This document shows positions 17,101 through 25,470 of a stretch of 64,000 nt of DNA, one piece after another. The position numbers and the translations under genes were made by a program. The stretch comes from Gammaproteobacteria bacterium. GTDB lineage: Bacteria > Pseudomonadota > Gammaproteobacteria > Natronospirales > REEB76. Within the stretch, counting starts at the first letter, position 1; every line of letters begins with the position of its first letter. The notes under the pieces are model-generated. The model was not told where the DNA came from, did not search any database, and saw nothing but the letters and a program-made list of their open reading frames with translations. The DNA lies in NCBI GenBank assembly GCA_036383255.1, contig DASVOS010000012.1:5001-69000 (forward strand). The letters are read 5' to 3'.

Positions 17101-19686
17101 GATGCTGCGGTCGGTGAGGATCTGGTTGCGGAACGCGTCGAGGGCCAGGAGATGGTTCTCGGCCTCGCGCTTGAAGATGTCGTACAGCACCGGGTCCATG
17201 GCGACCGCCGGCGGCAGCACCTCGACCCGTGGCATGATGACCGTCGGCTCTTCCATCCCCGGCAGGCCCACGCCGGCGGGGCGGATCATGGTCGGCTCCT
17301 CGGGGGGCGCAGCCGCGGCGGCGGCGCTACCCGGCAGCGGCGGCTGTTCGCCGCGGCTGAAGGCGGCGGCGGCGTCCATCATCGGCGCCACGTCCACCTT
17401 GGGTGCGCTGCCGACCTCGAGCTGCTCGACGAGCTCGGGCAGGGCGGCGATGCCCATGTCGATGAGCGCGAACATGTCATCGCTCGGGTGCACCGTCTGG
17501 TCGATGACGCGGTTCAGCATGTTCTCGTAGGACCAGGCGAACTCGCCGATGAGGCGCGCGCCCACCATGCGACCGCTGCCTTTCAACGTATGGAACGAAC
17601 GGCGCAGCGTGGTCAGGGCCTCCCGGTCACCCGGGTTGCTGCGCCAGCGCGGGAAGGTCTCGCGTAGCGAGTTCATCTCCTCCTGGGCTTCCTCCAGGAA
17701 GATCTCCACGATCTCGGGATCCACGTCCTGCGCCAGCACCGGCACGGCCGGCATGGCAGGCGCCGCCGGCTTGGCCGCGGGCTTCGCGGCGGCGGGCTTG
17801 GCGGGCATGACCTTCGGCGCGTCCTGCTCCGAGACCATGATGGTCGGGACTTCCTTGATCTGGGTCGGCTCGTCGCTCGGGGTCTCGAGCGAGATCTCCT
17901 CGACCATGGCGCCCGACTCCATGGTGATGGTCTCGCCGGGCTCGGACTCGACACCGGTCATGTCGATGTCCTCGTCCTCCGGGTACTCCTGGTCGGCCGG
18001 GAAGCCGAGCGCCGAGACGCAGGCCTCGGCGTTGTCCAGCATGGAGAGCGGGTTGCCGCGCCCCTGCTGCACCGTCTCCAGGTAGAACTCCATGCTGACG
18101 ATGGCGTCCGCCATGCGGTCCAGCTCGTTGTGCGGCGGCGCGCCCTTGGTGACGAGCAGCTTCTTCAGGATGTACTGGCGCAGGCTGGCCAGCAGGCTCA
18201 CCACCCGCGGCATCTCCAGGAAGCGGAAACTGGCCTGGATCTCGCGGATGTGGCCCGGCAGGGGCTTGAGCATGTCGCGCCGCGCCGGGTCGTTCACGAA
18301 CTCGACGATGGCTTCCTTGACGCGCGCCATGTTGATGATGGATTCGCGGATGACCGCGGCCTGCACCTCGCGCATCTCCGCCTGGGAGGAGGCGGCGCTG
18401 GGGCTGGTGCTCTTGCCGCTGCCGTCCGGCGTGACGAGGTCGGACATGGCCTCGTCCAGGCCGCTCTCGACCTTGACGATGCCGCTCGCGATGTCCATGA
18501 GCGCCGTCTCGTCCGGCGCCTTCTTCTCGACGAGGATCTTCTTGAGGTTGCCGCGCTGGGCATCCAGTTCCTGGTTCAGGGCCGGCAAGCCCAGCACCGT
18601 GAGGGTGTCCCCCACCTTCTTGATGAGTTCGTCCAGGGGGCTAAGCTCGGCGGTGTCCGACTTGCCCATGCGCACGAAGATGTCGAGGGTGTCCTTGATG
18701 CGGCCGATGTCCTCGCGGATGGCCCCGGACACCGTGCGCATGAGGTTCACGTTCGGCCCGGACAGGCTGTCGCGCGCCTCCTGCACCTCGGATTCCTGCG
18801 GCAGCAGCTCGCCGAGCTTGAAGGACTCCTTGATCGAGAGGATGCGCTTGCCGGCGGTGTCGGCGCGGCCGATGTAGTAGAGCAGGTTGTTGACCAGGTC
18901 CTGGACCGGGTCCTCGGCCGCCTGGCTCTCGCCTTGCTCCATGAGCCGCTTCATCTGGCGGTCCACCTGGCCGAGCAGCTGCTTCAGGCTCACGTCCGCC
19001 TGGATGCCGCCCTCCTGCAGGCCCTCGATGATGCCGCCGACGATCCACCACAGCTCGAACACCGCCGGGGTGGTGGCGGCCTGCTCCAGCTTCTCGGCGC
19101 AGTCGGCCAGCACCGCGAGGTGCTTGGCCGCGTCGTCACCCTTGTACCAGCCGAGCAGCGCAGCCTGGAACTTCGGCCGCACCTTGCCGGCGAGGCTCTT
19201 GATGTCCACCGCCTTGGCGGGCGCCGCCTGCGGCGCCATGGTGGCGGTGCTGCGGCCGGCGAGGTTGTAGGCGAACAGCGCGCTCTCCGAGAGCAGCGGC
19301 TGGCCGCGCACGGTGCGCAGGTCGTTGAGCAGCGAGAGCAGCGCCAGCGGCATGTCGCGCCGGCCGCCGATGACGCGCTCCAGGTAGTCCGGGAGCTGCA
19401 GCATGGCGCGCATGAGCACCTCGAAGGCGGCGTCGTTGCGCGCCACCTCGCCGGTCTCGAAGCCGCGCACCACCGACTCCATCTCCTCGGCCAGCATCGC
19501 CGCGCCGTACACCTCGACGATGCGCAGCGTGCCCTGCACCTGGTGCAGGAGCTCGAGGCACTGGGTCAGGGATTCCTTGTCGTCGGCCTTCTCGACGTAG
19601 GTCTCGAGGGCCTGACGCGCGCGCACGAGCGTGTGATCAAGCTCGTTCTTGATCCACAGCAGCGAGTCTGAAGCGACCTGGCTCAT
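14140..19686 (-). CDS. chpA: Pil-Chp hybrid histidine kinase/response regulator ChpA
   Basis: 1848 residues. Hpt-type histidines are seen at LHQVQGT (about 48), HTLKGSGRM (about 698), HTLHGSA (about 869) and HTLKGGARM (about 1076); another N-terminal helical module near 500 lacks a clear His. Proline/alanine linkers separate the modules (around 640-660, 790-820, 1010-1030, 1180-1220). The CheA core follows: dimerisation from about 1240, ATPase with the N-box LRNSVVHGIED (about 1430) and GRGVGMDVV (about 1523), then a CheW-like domain (about 1560-1690) and a receiver with DD at about 1725, phospho-Asp in LLDIEMPRMDGY (about 1770) and lysine in GKPYQ (about 1823). It is the central kinase controlling type IV pilus extension and retraction. 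Confidence 0.96.
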   Translation of the reverse strand: MSQVASDSLLWIKNELDHTLVRARQALETYVEKADDKESLTQCLELLHQVQGTLRIVEVYGAAMLAEEMESVVRGFETGEVARNDAAFEVLMRAMLQLPDYLERVIGGRRDMPLALLSLLNDLRTVRGQPLLSESALFAYNLAGRSTATMAPQAAPAKAVDIKSLAGKVRPKFQAALLGWYKGDDAAKHLAVLADCAEKLEQAATTPAVFELWWIVGGIIEGLQEGGIQADVSLKQLLGQVDRQMKRLMEQGESQAAEDPVQDLVNNLLYYIGRADTAGKRILSIKESFKLGELLPQESEVQEARDSLSGPNVNLMRTVSGAIREDIGRIKDTLDIFVRMGKSDTAELSPLDELIKKVGDTLTVLGLPALNQELDAQRGNLKKILVEKKAPDETALMDIASGIVKVESGLDEAMSDLVTPDGSGKSTSPSAASSQAEMREVQAAVIRESIINMARVKEAIVEFVNDPARRDMLKPLPGHIREIQASFRFLEMPRVVSLLASLRQYILKKLLVTKGAPPHNELDRMADAIVSMEFYLETVQQGRGNPLSMLDNAEACVSALGFPADQEYPEDEDIDMTGVESEPGETITMESGAMVEEISLETPSDEPTQIKEVPTIMVSEQDAPKVMPAKPAAAKPAAKPAAPAMPAVPVLAQDVDPEIVEIFLEEAQEEMNSLRETFPRWRSNPGDREALTTLRRSFHTLKGSGRMVGARLIGEFAWSYENMLNRVIDQTVHPSDDMFALIDMGIAALPELVEQLEVGSAPKVDVAPMMDAAAAFSRGEQPPLPGSAAAAAAPPEEPTMIRPAGVGLPGMEEPTVIMPRVEVLPPAVAMDPVLYDIFKREAENHLLALDAFRNQILTDRSIGEDVVRALHTLHGSAALAGAANMAMLIEPMHRYVAHLREQDLMLPSEHVTLVKDVIASMRAMLGALGNGEVIPPPKGLMERLKHLRPEGTTTLTGIETGIITGTEGIAEELAGEDIVMSGPADVAEESPAMPTPPKQKGGKKGTTDTSARAAGAPKPAAPPKFVQLSDLKDFDPDLAAIFFEEANELLESTDASLHHWSQNKTDADVVTQLQRNLHTLKGGARMAGLSPMGDLSHEMETVLTDVVDGRIAASSELFILLNRSVDRLHRMMEQAYANQPIFDAGDLVLDLKRVHGHTVDQELEPEAPEERFESVTIRPPPPIIDHTEEAPAAEPAARAAAPEAAPEEDGLPDTEAAAEAAMGGEAERRTGSRIQYELVRVRADLLENALNYAGEVGIYRSRLEQQVSTINFNLGELEQTVVRLRDQLRKMEIETETQIRSQYVQEAGENANPDFDPLELDQFSTMQQLSRALAESVGDLASIQALLTNQARETETLLLQQSRVTTELQDGLMRTRMVPFSRHAQRLRRVVRQTADEEKKTVDLRFIGAEGEMDRQVLERVLAPLEHMLRNSVVHGIEDGKSRKQHKKPESGTITIALHREGSEVVMEVMDDGAGLNLKAIRKKAEELGMAAKDVRLSDRDVMQFILEPGFSTAQKVTQSAGRGVGMDVVASEIKQLGGTLRMDSTEGQGAKFTVRLPFTLSITQALLVKVADQPYAVPLPSIEAIARIPRMQLEQLMSTEDPVYTYGGRQYRLQHLSVLLGIGAPQFPEELTTIPLLLVRSGDASIALITEGMQGSREVVVKSVGPQVGSIRGLSGATILGDGSILLILDVSSLARSVAQPEAEQIVVEEREAPQEDRRVLAMVVDDSITVRRVTQRLLERYNMRVITAKDGVDALATLQETVPDVMLLDIEMPRMDGYELATHMRNDERFKAIPIIMITSRTGEKHRNRAMEIGVNRYLGKPYQEAELLENIQELVGSFNPQRTSW

Positions 19687-19712
19687 GTGCGCGTCACGTC
19701 TCCGCCGTCATC

Positions 19713-21782
19713 TCAGGCCATCTGCTCGGGCCGCATCACCAGGGTCTCCTGGCTGCGGTTGCTGGGCAGCTTGAAGCCGGCGACCGACTTTCTCATCTCG
19801 GTCGCGAGGGCCGCGAGCTTGCCTACGCTGACCGCCGTGGCGTTGGTGCCTTCGGTGGTCTGCGCGGTGATCTCTCTAATCACGTTCATGGTGCGGGACA
19901 CCTCGCCGGCGGTCTGCGCCTGCTGGCGCGCCGCGTTGGAGATGCTCTGCACCAGCGTCGCGATGTGGTTGGCCACCTTCTCGATCTCGTCCAGTGCCGA
20001 ACCTGCGTTCTCGGCCAGCTGGGCTCCGCCCACCACGCCCGCAGTCGACTGTTCCATCGAGATCACCGCTTCGTTGGTGTCGGTCTGAATGGTCTTCACC
20101 AGCGCTTCGATCTGCCGCGTCGCGTTGGCGGAGCGTTCTGCGAGGCGTTGCACTTCGTCCGCCACCACCGCGAAACCGCGGCCCGCTTCGCCGGCCATGG
20201 ACGCCTGGATCGCGGCGTTGAGTGCCAGGATGTTCGTCTGTTCGGCGATGTCGTTGATGAGTTCCACGATGTCGCCGATCTCCTGGGAGGATTCGCCCAG
20301 CCGCTTGATTCGCTTAGAGGTCTCTTGAATCGTTTCACGGATCGAGTTCATGCCGTCGATGGTGCGGCGCACCGCCTGGCCGCCCTTGTGCGCGATCTCC
20401 ACCGACTGCGCGGCCACCTTCGCCGAGCGTTCGGCGTTAGCGGACACCTGCTCAATGGACTTCGCCATCTCGGTGATCGACTGGGATGCCGTGTTGATCT
20501 GCTTGGACTGGTTCACGGACGCCTCGGCGAGGTGCGTCGTGGTCGCCTGCGTCTGGCGGGCGGCGGCGTCCACCTGCACCGCGGTGTCGTTGATGGTGGC
20601 CACCAGGCCGCGCAGGGCCTCGAGGGCGTAGTTGATCGAGTCCGCGATCGCGCCCGTGATGTCCTCGGTCACGGTCACCTGCACGGTGAGGTCGCCGTCT
20701 GCCAGCGAGCCGAGTTCGTCCAGGAGCCGCAGAATCGCCTGCTGGTTTCGTTCGTTGGTCTCGAGCTGCATCTGCGCCGCGCGGCGGGCGTCGCCGCCCA
20801 GCACGTACAGGTAGAGGATGCCCACCAGCAGCAGGATGCCGACGAGGCCGAGGCCGTAGCCCACCGAGGGCCGCGTGAGGCGGCGGTTCACGTCGCGCAC
20901 GTAGCTGGTGTTGATGGCCTGGGCGTTGTTGAGCAGCTGGTCGCTGATGTCGTGGATGGTGGCGTTGGCCTTCTGCACGTTGATGAGCAGCTCGACCAGC
21001 GGCATCAGGGTGTTGAGGTTGTCGTTGACCGCGCGGAAGCGGACGTTGGTCTGGGTCTGCAGCGGCAGGAGGCCCGCGTCGTTCACCGCGGTGAGGCCGA
21101 GCGAGGGGCTGCCCTCGAAGATGGCCTGGTTGATGCGGTTGAGGTTCTGCACCGCGTCGCTCAGCTCCTGCGGGATGCCGGAGACGTCGCCGTGGTTGCC
21201 GCCGGTGGTGAGCAGGTTCACGTCGCGCAGGATCACCTGGCCGTAGTAGCTGCGCTTGGTGGCGTAGTAGATCAGCGCGGCCGAAGCCTTGCGGTTCTTG
21301 GCCTCGTCGGAGAACTTGTCCCAGGCGGCGAGCAGGTCCGGCATGGTCTGGCGGATGCCGTTGGCGGCCTGGTTGGCGTTGGTGAGCTGGTCCTTGGCCG
21401 AGAGGATCACCTGCAGCGCGGCCCGCACCTGGCCCCACTGGTTCTGCAGCACGGAAAGCTCGGAGAGCACTTCGCCGGTAGCGGCGGGCATCAGGGTCTG
21501 GGGGTCGCCGTTGCCCATGAGGGTGATGGTGTTGTCGAACTGGTCACGCCCGTTGGAGAGCTGCGTGAACGCGTCCTGGTTGCCGGCGACCGCTTCGTCC
21601 GCCGAACGCACCACGCTCTGTGAGATCAGCGACTGCTGCGCCGAGAGTCTCAGGAACTGGGTGTCGCGGGTGGAGTCGCGCGCCACGACCACGAAGTCGT
21701 ATACCGCCGCGGCCACCATGATGGCTGCCAGGAACAGCAGCAGGTACAGCGGTGTATTGGATCGCTTCTCGTTGTCGGCCAT
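19713..21782 (-). CDS. pilJ: Type IV pilus chemoreceptor PilJ
   Basis: 689 residues: cytoplasmic Arg/Lys-containing start, first membrane helix at about 11-33, a periplasmic helical domain to about 300, second helix at about 308-330 (GLVGILLLVGILYLYVL), HAMP, and a methyl-accepting signalling domain whose hairpin tip reads EQTNILALNAAIQA (about 525). It is preceded by pilI and followed by chpA, the standard Pil-Chp order. In Pseudomonas PilJ senses surface contact via the pilus and signals through PilI to ChpA. The methyltransferase gene pilK that normally follows is absent here. Confidence 0.95.
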   Translation of the reverse strand: MADNEKRSNTPLYLLLFLAAIMVAAAVYDFVVVARDSTRDTQFLRLSAQQSLISQSVVRSADEAVAGNQDAFTQLSNGRDQFDNTITLMGNGDPQTLMPAATGEVLSELSVLQNQWGQVRAALQVILSAKDQLTNANQAANGIRQTMPDLLAAWDKFSDEAKNRKASAALIYYATKRSYYGQVILRDVNLLTTGGNHGDVSGIPQELSDAVQNLNRINQAIFEGSPSLGLTAVNDAGLLPLQTQTNVRFRAVNDNLNTLMPLVELLINVQKANATIHDISDQLLNNAQAINTSYVRDVNRRLTRPSVGYGLGLVGILLLVGILYLYVLGGDARRAAQMQLETNERNQQAILRLLDELGSLADGDLTVQVTVTEDITGAIADSINYALEALRGLVATINDTAVQVDAAARQTQATTTHLAEASVNQSKQINTASQSITEMAKSIEQVSANAERSAKVAAQSVEIAHKGGQAVRRTIDGMNSIRETIQETSKRIKRLGESSQEIGDIVELINDIAEQTNILALNAAIQASMAGEAGRGFAVVADEVQRLAERSANATRQIEALVKTIQTDTNEAVISMEQSTAGVVGGAQLAENAGSALDEIEKVANHIATLVQSISNAARQQAQTAGEVSRTMNVIREITAQTTEGTNATAVSVGKLAALATEMRKSVAGFKLPSNRSQETLVMRPEQMA

Positions 21783-21868
21783 GTCAGTTCACCCTAGCTA
21801 TTTATGTGAGCCTTTCTCGTCTCTCCCAAGCGGCAGCGCGGGCGGCTCACGCCGCGTGCCCTCCCCCA

Positions 21869-22423
21869 TCAGCGCGAGGCCTGCATGAACACGGCGCTCT
21901 CCACCAAGCCGTGCAGTCCCAGGATCCCCCACACGTCGTCCTCGTTGCCGTAGGCGCCCGCCAGGAACGGCGTCATGCCGGGCAGCGTCTCCGGCATCAC
22001 CTCGGCCTTCTCCGAGGCGATGAAGCGGCGGAAGCCGCGTACCTCGTCCACCAGCAGGCCGGCGGGGATGTCGCCGTGGTTCACCATCAGCACCCGCGAG
22101 GTGCGGCTGAGCGTGATGGGCTCGCCGCCGAAGAACGCGGAGAGGTCCGTCACCGGCAGCAACTGGCCGCGCACGTTGGCGAGGCCCAGCATCCAGGGCT
22201 TGGCGCCCGGCAGCGGCGTGACGCCGGGCCACACCAGTACTTCACGCACCTCCTGCCGCGCCGCCACCAGGCGGGTCTTGCCCACCCGGAAGCCGACGCC
22301 CACCCATTCCTCCTCGTGGCCGGCCTCCTGGCCGCGGCCCGAGGCCGCGATGCGGCTGCGACGCTCCAGCTCCTGCAGGAGCTCGAAGGGTCGTTCGCGG
22401 AGTTCGAGGAGTGCGCTCGCCAT
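21869..22423 (-). CDS. pilI: CheW-like adaptor PilI
   Basis: 184 residues with a CheW domain: GVGFRVGKTRLVAARQEV at about 41, WMLGLANVRGQLLPVTDL near 83-100 and VDEVRGFRRF near 127. The N-terminal RPFELLQELERRS helix is typical of PilI. It couples the receptor PilJ to the kinase ChpA. The start lies 3 bp after pilH; a spacer of about 85 bp separates it from pilJ. Confidence 0.93.
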   Translation of the reverse strand: MASALLELRERPFELLQELERRSRIAASGRGQEAGHEEEWVGVGFRVGKTRLVAARQEVREVLVWPGVTPLPGAKPWMLGLANVRGQLLPVTDLSAFFGGEPITLSRTSRVLMVNHGDIPAGLLVDEVRGFRRFIASEKAEVMPETLPGMTPFLAGAYGNEDDVWGILGLHGLVESAVFMQASR

Positions 22424-22426
22424 GGG

Positions 22427-22792
22427 TTATCCCGCGATCACTTCCTTGATCTTGTCCACGAGCTGCTTCTCGGTGACGGGCTTGGGCAGGTACGCGACCG
22501 CGCCCTGGCGCATGCCCCAGATCTTGTCCGTCTCCTGGTCCTTGGTGGTGACCATGACCACCGGGATGCGGGAGGTGTCCGGATCCTTGGAGAGCTGGCG
22601 CGTCGCCTGGAAGCCGCTCATGCCGGGCATCACCACGTCCATGATGATGGCGTCGGGCTTCTCGGCCTTGGCCTTGTCGATGCCTTCCTCGCCGCTCTCG
22701 GCGGTGATGGTGCTGAAGCCGTTCTTCTCCAGCCAGGTCTTGAGGACATGCACCTCGGTCGGCGAATCGTCGATGATGAGCACGGTGGACAT
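22427..22792 (-). CDS. pilH: Response regulator PilH
   Basis: 121 residues, a stand-alone receiver domain: acidic pocket in IIDDSPTEVHVLKTWLEK, phospho-Asp in IIMDVVMPGMSGF (about 52), Thr in MVTTKDQETD and Lys in LPKPVTEKQL. The LKTWLEKNGF and TDKIWGMRQGA segments match PilH rather than PilG. In Pseudomonas PilH counteracts PilG and is tied to PilT-driven retraction. It lies between pilG and pilI in one operon. Confidence 0.94.
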   Translation of the reverse strand: MSTVLIIDDSPTEVHVLKTWLEKNGFSTITAESGEEGIDKAKAEKPDAIIMDVVMPGMSGFQATRQLSKDPDTSRIPVVMVTTKDQETDKIWGMRQGAVAYLPKPVTEKQLVDKIKEVIAG

Positions 22793-22846
22793 GACTACTC
22801 TTCCTCTCTAGTTGCGCTGCGCCCGGACCCGCCGGACGCATGGAAA

Positions 22847-23251
22847 TCAGGCGCTCTTCCGCACGTGGCGGTGGATGGCGCCCACCAGTTCGTCCTTCGT
22901 GAAAGGCTTGGTCAGGTACTGCTCTGAGCCGACGATGCGGCCGCGCGCGCGGTCGAACAGGCCGTCCTTGCTGGACAGCATGATCACCGGGGTCGCCTTG
23001 AAGTTGTTGTTGTGCTTGATGAGGGCGCAGGTCTGGTAGCCGTCGAGGCGCGGCATCATGATGTCCACGAAGATGATGTCGGGCTTGTGGTCGGCGATCT
23101 TGGAGAGCGCCTCGAAGCCGTCCACGGCGGTCACCACCTCGCAGCCTTCCTTGGAGAGGAGCGTCTCCGCCGTCTTGCGGATGGTCTTGCTGTCGTCGAT
23201 CACCAGGACCTTGAGGCCCTGCAGACCGCCCTCCGTGTTCTCACTAGCCAC
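22847..23251 (-). CDS. pilG: Response regulator PilG
   Basis: 134 residues, receiver domain: VIDDSKTIRKTAETLL, phospho-Asp in IIFVDIMMPRLDGYQTCALIK, then VIMLSSKDGLFDRARGRIVG and YLTKPF, the unmistakable PilG sequence. PilG promotes pilus extension and cAMP signalling in Pseudomonas. The start is taken as the GTG at 23251, which has GGAGG five bases upstream and gives the usual N-terminus; an ATG 20 codons upstream would add a non-conserved, cysteine-containing leader. It is the first gene of the Pil-Chp operon and is divergent from gshB. Confidence 0.95.
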   Translation of the reverse strand: MASENTEGGLQGLKVLVIDDSKTIRKTAETLLSKEGCEVVTAVDGFEALSKIADHKPDIIFVDIMMPRLDGYQTCALIKHNNNFKATPVIMLSSKDGLFDRARGRIVGSEQYLTKPFTKDELVGAIHRHVRKSA

Positions 23252-23299
23252 CGTCACCTCCGCGCATAAACCCCCGGCCGCCGCGCAGTCGCGGGGCAG

Positions 23300-23420
23300 C
23301 AGCCTTGACATATTATGCCCAAACGATGCGCCCTGCAGCCCTTGGACGCTCGGGAATGGGGGTGGGGCCCGGTTCTGCCCCGACTGGCTGCCTTACTTGG
23401 GATTTAAGCATAATATCCTT
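23300..23420. promoter_or_regulatory. Divergent promoter region between pilG and gshB
   Basis: The same 9-mer GCATAATAT occurs twice in opposite orientation: on the minus strand around 23309-23318, pointing towards pilG, and on the plus strand around 23407-23416, pointing towards gshB. CATAAT is a fair -10 hexamer. Neither has a good TTGACA partner at 16-18 bp, so activator-dependent promoters are possible. Confidence 0.4.
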
Positions 23421-23496
23421 ACTTAATCCCTTGAATGCAATAAATTTCACCACCCCGCGGCCTTGAAGGCCGCCACCCCGAAAAGAGCCGCCCGCG

Positions 23497-24468
23497 ATGG
23501 CAAAGACCCACCCCCTGAGCCTCGGCGTCGTGATGGACCCCATCGGGGCCATCAAGCCCGCCAAGGACACCACCCTGGCCATGCTGCTGGCAGCCCAGAA
23601 GCGGGGCTGGAAGCTGCTCTACATGGAGCAGCAGGACGTCTATCTAGCCCAAGGGGAGGCCCGGGCCCGGTACCGGGAGCTCACCGTCAAAGATGACCCT
23701 GAGGACTGGCATACGTTCGGTCCTGAACACGATGGACCGCTGGCCGGGGCCATGGACCTCGTCCTGATGCGCAAGGATCCGCCCTTCGACATCGAATACA
23801 TCTACACCACCTACATCCTGGAACGGGCCGAGTTCGCGGGAGTGCGGGTGGTGAACAAGCCCCAGTCACTGCGTGACGCCAACGAGAAGGGTTACACCGC
23901 CTGGTTCCCCCAGTGCTGCCCGCCCACGCTCATGAGCCGCGACATGGCGCGCATCCGCGCCTTCGTCACTGAACACCGCAAGGTGGTGGTGAAACCCCTG
24001 GACGGCATGGGCGGCAGCCAGGTCTTCGTGCTCGAGGCGGGCGATGCCAACCTCTCGGTGGTGCTGGAGACCCTGACGCACTACGGCACGCGCCTCGCCA
24101 TGGCGCAGCTGTATCTCCCCGAGATCAAGGCCGGCGACAAGCGCATCCTGGTCATCGACGGCGAGCCGGTGCCCTATGCCTTGGCGCGGGTGCCGGCGCC
24201 GGGCGAGTCCCGCGGCAACCTCGCCGCCGGCGGCAAGGGCGTGGGCGTGGCGCTCACGGAACGCGACCGCTGGATCGTCTCCCAGGTGGGCCCGACGCTG
24301 CGGGAGAAGGGCCTCCTGTTCGTGGGCCTCGATGTCATCGGCGACTGGCTCACGGAGATCAACGTGACGAGCCCCACCTGCGTGCGCGAACTGGACAAGC
24401 TCTACAAGCTCGACATCGCCGGCGGCTTCATGGACGTGCTGGCTCGCAAGCACGCGGCGCGCGCCTGA
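23497..24468 (+). CDS. gshB: Glutathione synthetase
   Basis: 323 residues, the bacterial ATP-grasp glutathione synthetase: LGVVMDPIGAI at the start, RKDPPFDIEYIYTTY (about 90), VVKPLDGMGGSQVF (about 165), then LVIDGEPVPYALARVP and the C-terminal INVTSPTCVRELD metal/ATP site. It joins gamma-glutamylcysteine and glycine. The stop shares its last base with the start of the tonB-like gene. Its divergent placement beside pilG is also found in Pseudomonas, so the order is ancient rather than specific to this strain. Confidence 0.97.
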   Translation: MAKTHPLSLGVVMDPIGAIKPAKDTTLAMLLAAQKRGWKLLYMEQQDVYLAQGEARARYRELTVKDDPEDWHTFGPEHDGPLAGAMDLVLMRKDPPFDIEYIYTTYILERAEFAGVRVVNKPQSLRDANEKGYTAWFPQCCPPTLMSRDMARIRAFVTEHRKVVVKPLDGMGGSQVFVLEAGDANLSVVLETLTHYGTRLAMAQLYLPEIKAGDKRILVIDGEPVPYALARVPAPGESRGNLAAGGKGVGVALTERDRWIVSQVGPTLREKGLLFVGLDVIGDWLTEINVTSPTCVRELDKLYKLDIAGGFMDVLARKHAARA

Positions 24469-25424
24469 TGGCCGCGATGCCGAACCCGCGGCTCGACTCG
24501 CCGGCGGTCACGGCCCGCGACCGGCTGGTGACCACGTTGTTCTTCGCCGCGCTGCTGCACGGCATCCTCATCCTCGGCATCACCTTCCGGCCGGACAGGC
24601 CGAGCGGCAGCCCGACCCTCGAGGTCACCATGGTGCAGACCCGCAGCGTGGCGCCCCCGGACAAGGCCCAGTACCTGGCCCAGGCGAACCAGCGCGGCGA
24701 GGGCAACACCACCGAGCAGGTGCGCCCGGAGAGCCCGCTCTCCATGCCGGCGGCGCTGAACAACGCCGGCCGCGCAGAGGCGCCGGACCTCACCGACAAT
24801 CCAGGCGCGACGCGCACCGCCAGCCGCAAGCAGGGCCAGGACCGCAGCCACGATTCGGAGCGCGATGCCGCCGTCACCACCAGCGCCATGACCGGCAACA
24901 GCGCCAACGCGAAGGCCGCCGCCGCGCCCATGAGCCTGGAGCCACGCATCCTGGTGGCGCGGCTGCTGACGCCGGGCGACGACGCACTGATGCCGAACGA
25001 CGACGGGCTGGAGCTGCCCCAGGCCACCGACCCCAACCCGCGGGTGGCGTTCGTCTCCGTGAACGCGCGCGAGTCGCGCTTCGCTCCATACCTCGACGCC
25101 TGGCGCCGCAAGGTGGAGCGCATCGGCAACCTGAACTTCCCGGCGGAGATCCGCAGCCGTCACCTCTCGGGCTCGCTGGCGCTGGAGGTGTCGCTGAACG
25201 CCGACGGCAGCATCCGGGAGCTCAACCTGAACCAACCCTCGGGCCAGGCGCTGCTGGACAACTCGGCCCAGCGCATCGTCAGGCTGGCGGCGCCCTTCGC
25301 GCCCTTCCCCGCCGCCATCCGCCGCGACACCGCGGTGCTGCGTTTCGTGTACGTGTGGCGCTTCAACGGCGGGAAGCTTGATGCCCGTCACAGTTCAATA
25401 AAATCAGCGGCTTCCGGGTATTAA
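24468..25424 (+). CDS. TonB-family energy transducer (TonB3-like)
   Basis: 318 residues with one N-terminal helix (LVTTLFFAALLHGILILGIT, about 18-40), a long polar, alanine/proline-poor linker, and a C-terminal TonB-like domain that keeps the YLDAWRRKVERIGNLNFPAE motif and LNADGSIRELNL. The YP-box usual in TonB is replaced by NFPAE. In Pseudomonas the gene in this exact position (tonB3) is required for twitching motility, so a role in type IV pilus function rather than iron uptake is plausible here; that is inferred from synteny. Start ATG overlaps the gshB stop by one base. Confidence 0.85.
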   Translation: MAAMPNPRLDSPAVTARDRLVTTLFFAALLHGILILGITFRPDRPSGSPTLEVTMVQTRSVAPPDKAQYLAQANQRGEGNTTEQVRPESPLSMPAALNNAGRAEAPDLTDNPGATRTASRKQGQDRSHDSERDAAVTTSAMTGNSANAKAAAAPMSLEPRILVARLLTPGDDALMPNDDGLELPQATDPNPRVAFVSVNARESRFAPYLDAWRRKVERIGNLNFPAEIRSRHLSGSLALEVSLNADGSIRELNLNQPSGQALLDNSAQRIVRLAAPFAPFPAAIRRDTAVLRFVYVWRFNGGKLDARHSSIKSAASGY

Positions 25425-25470
25425 GTCATACCCGCTTGTACGGTCCGAAGGGGACGCGGATACTTGTTCC

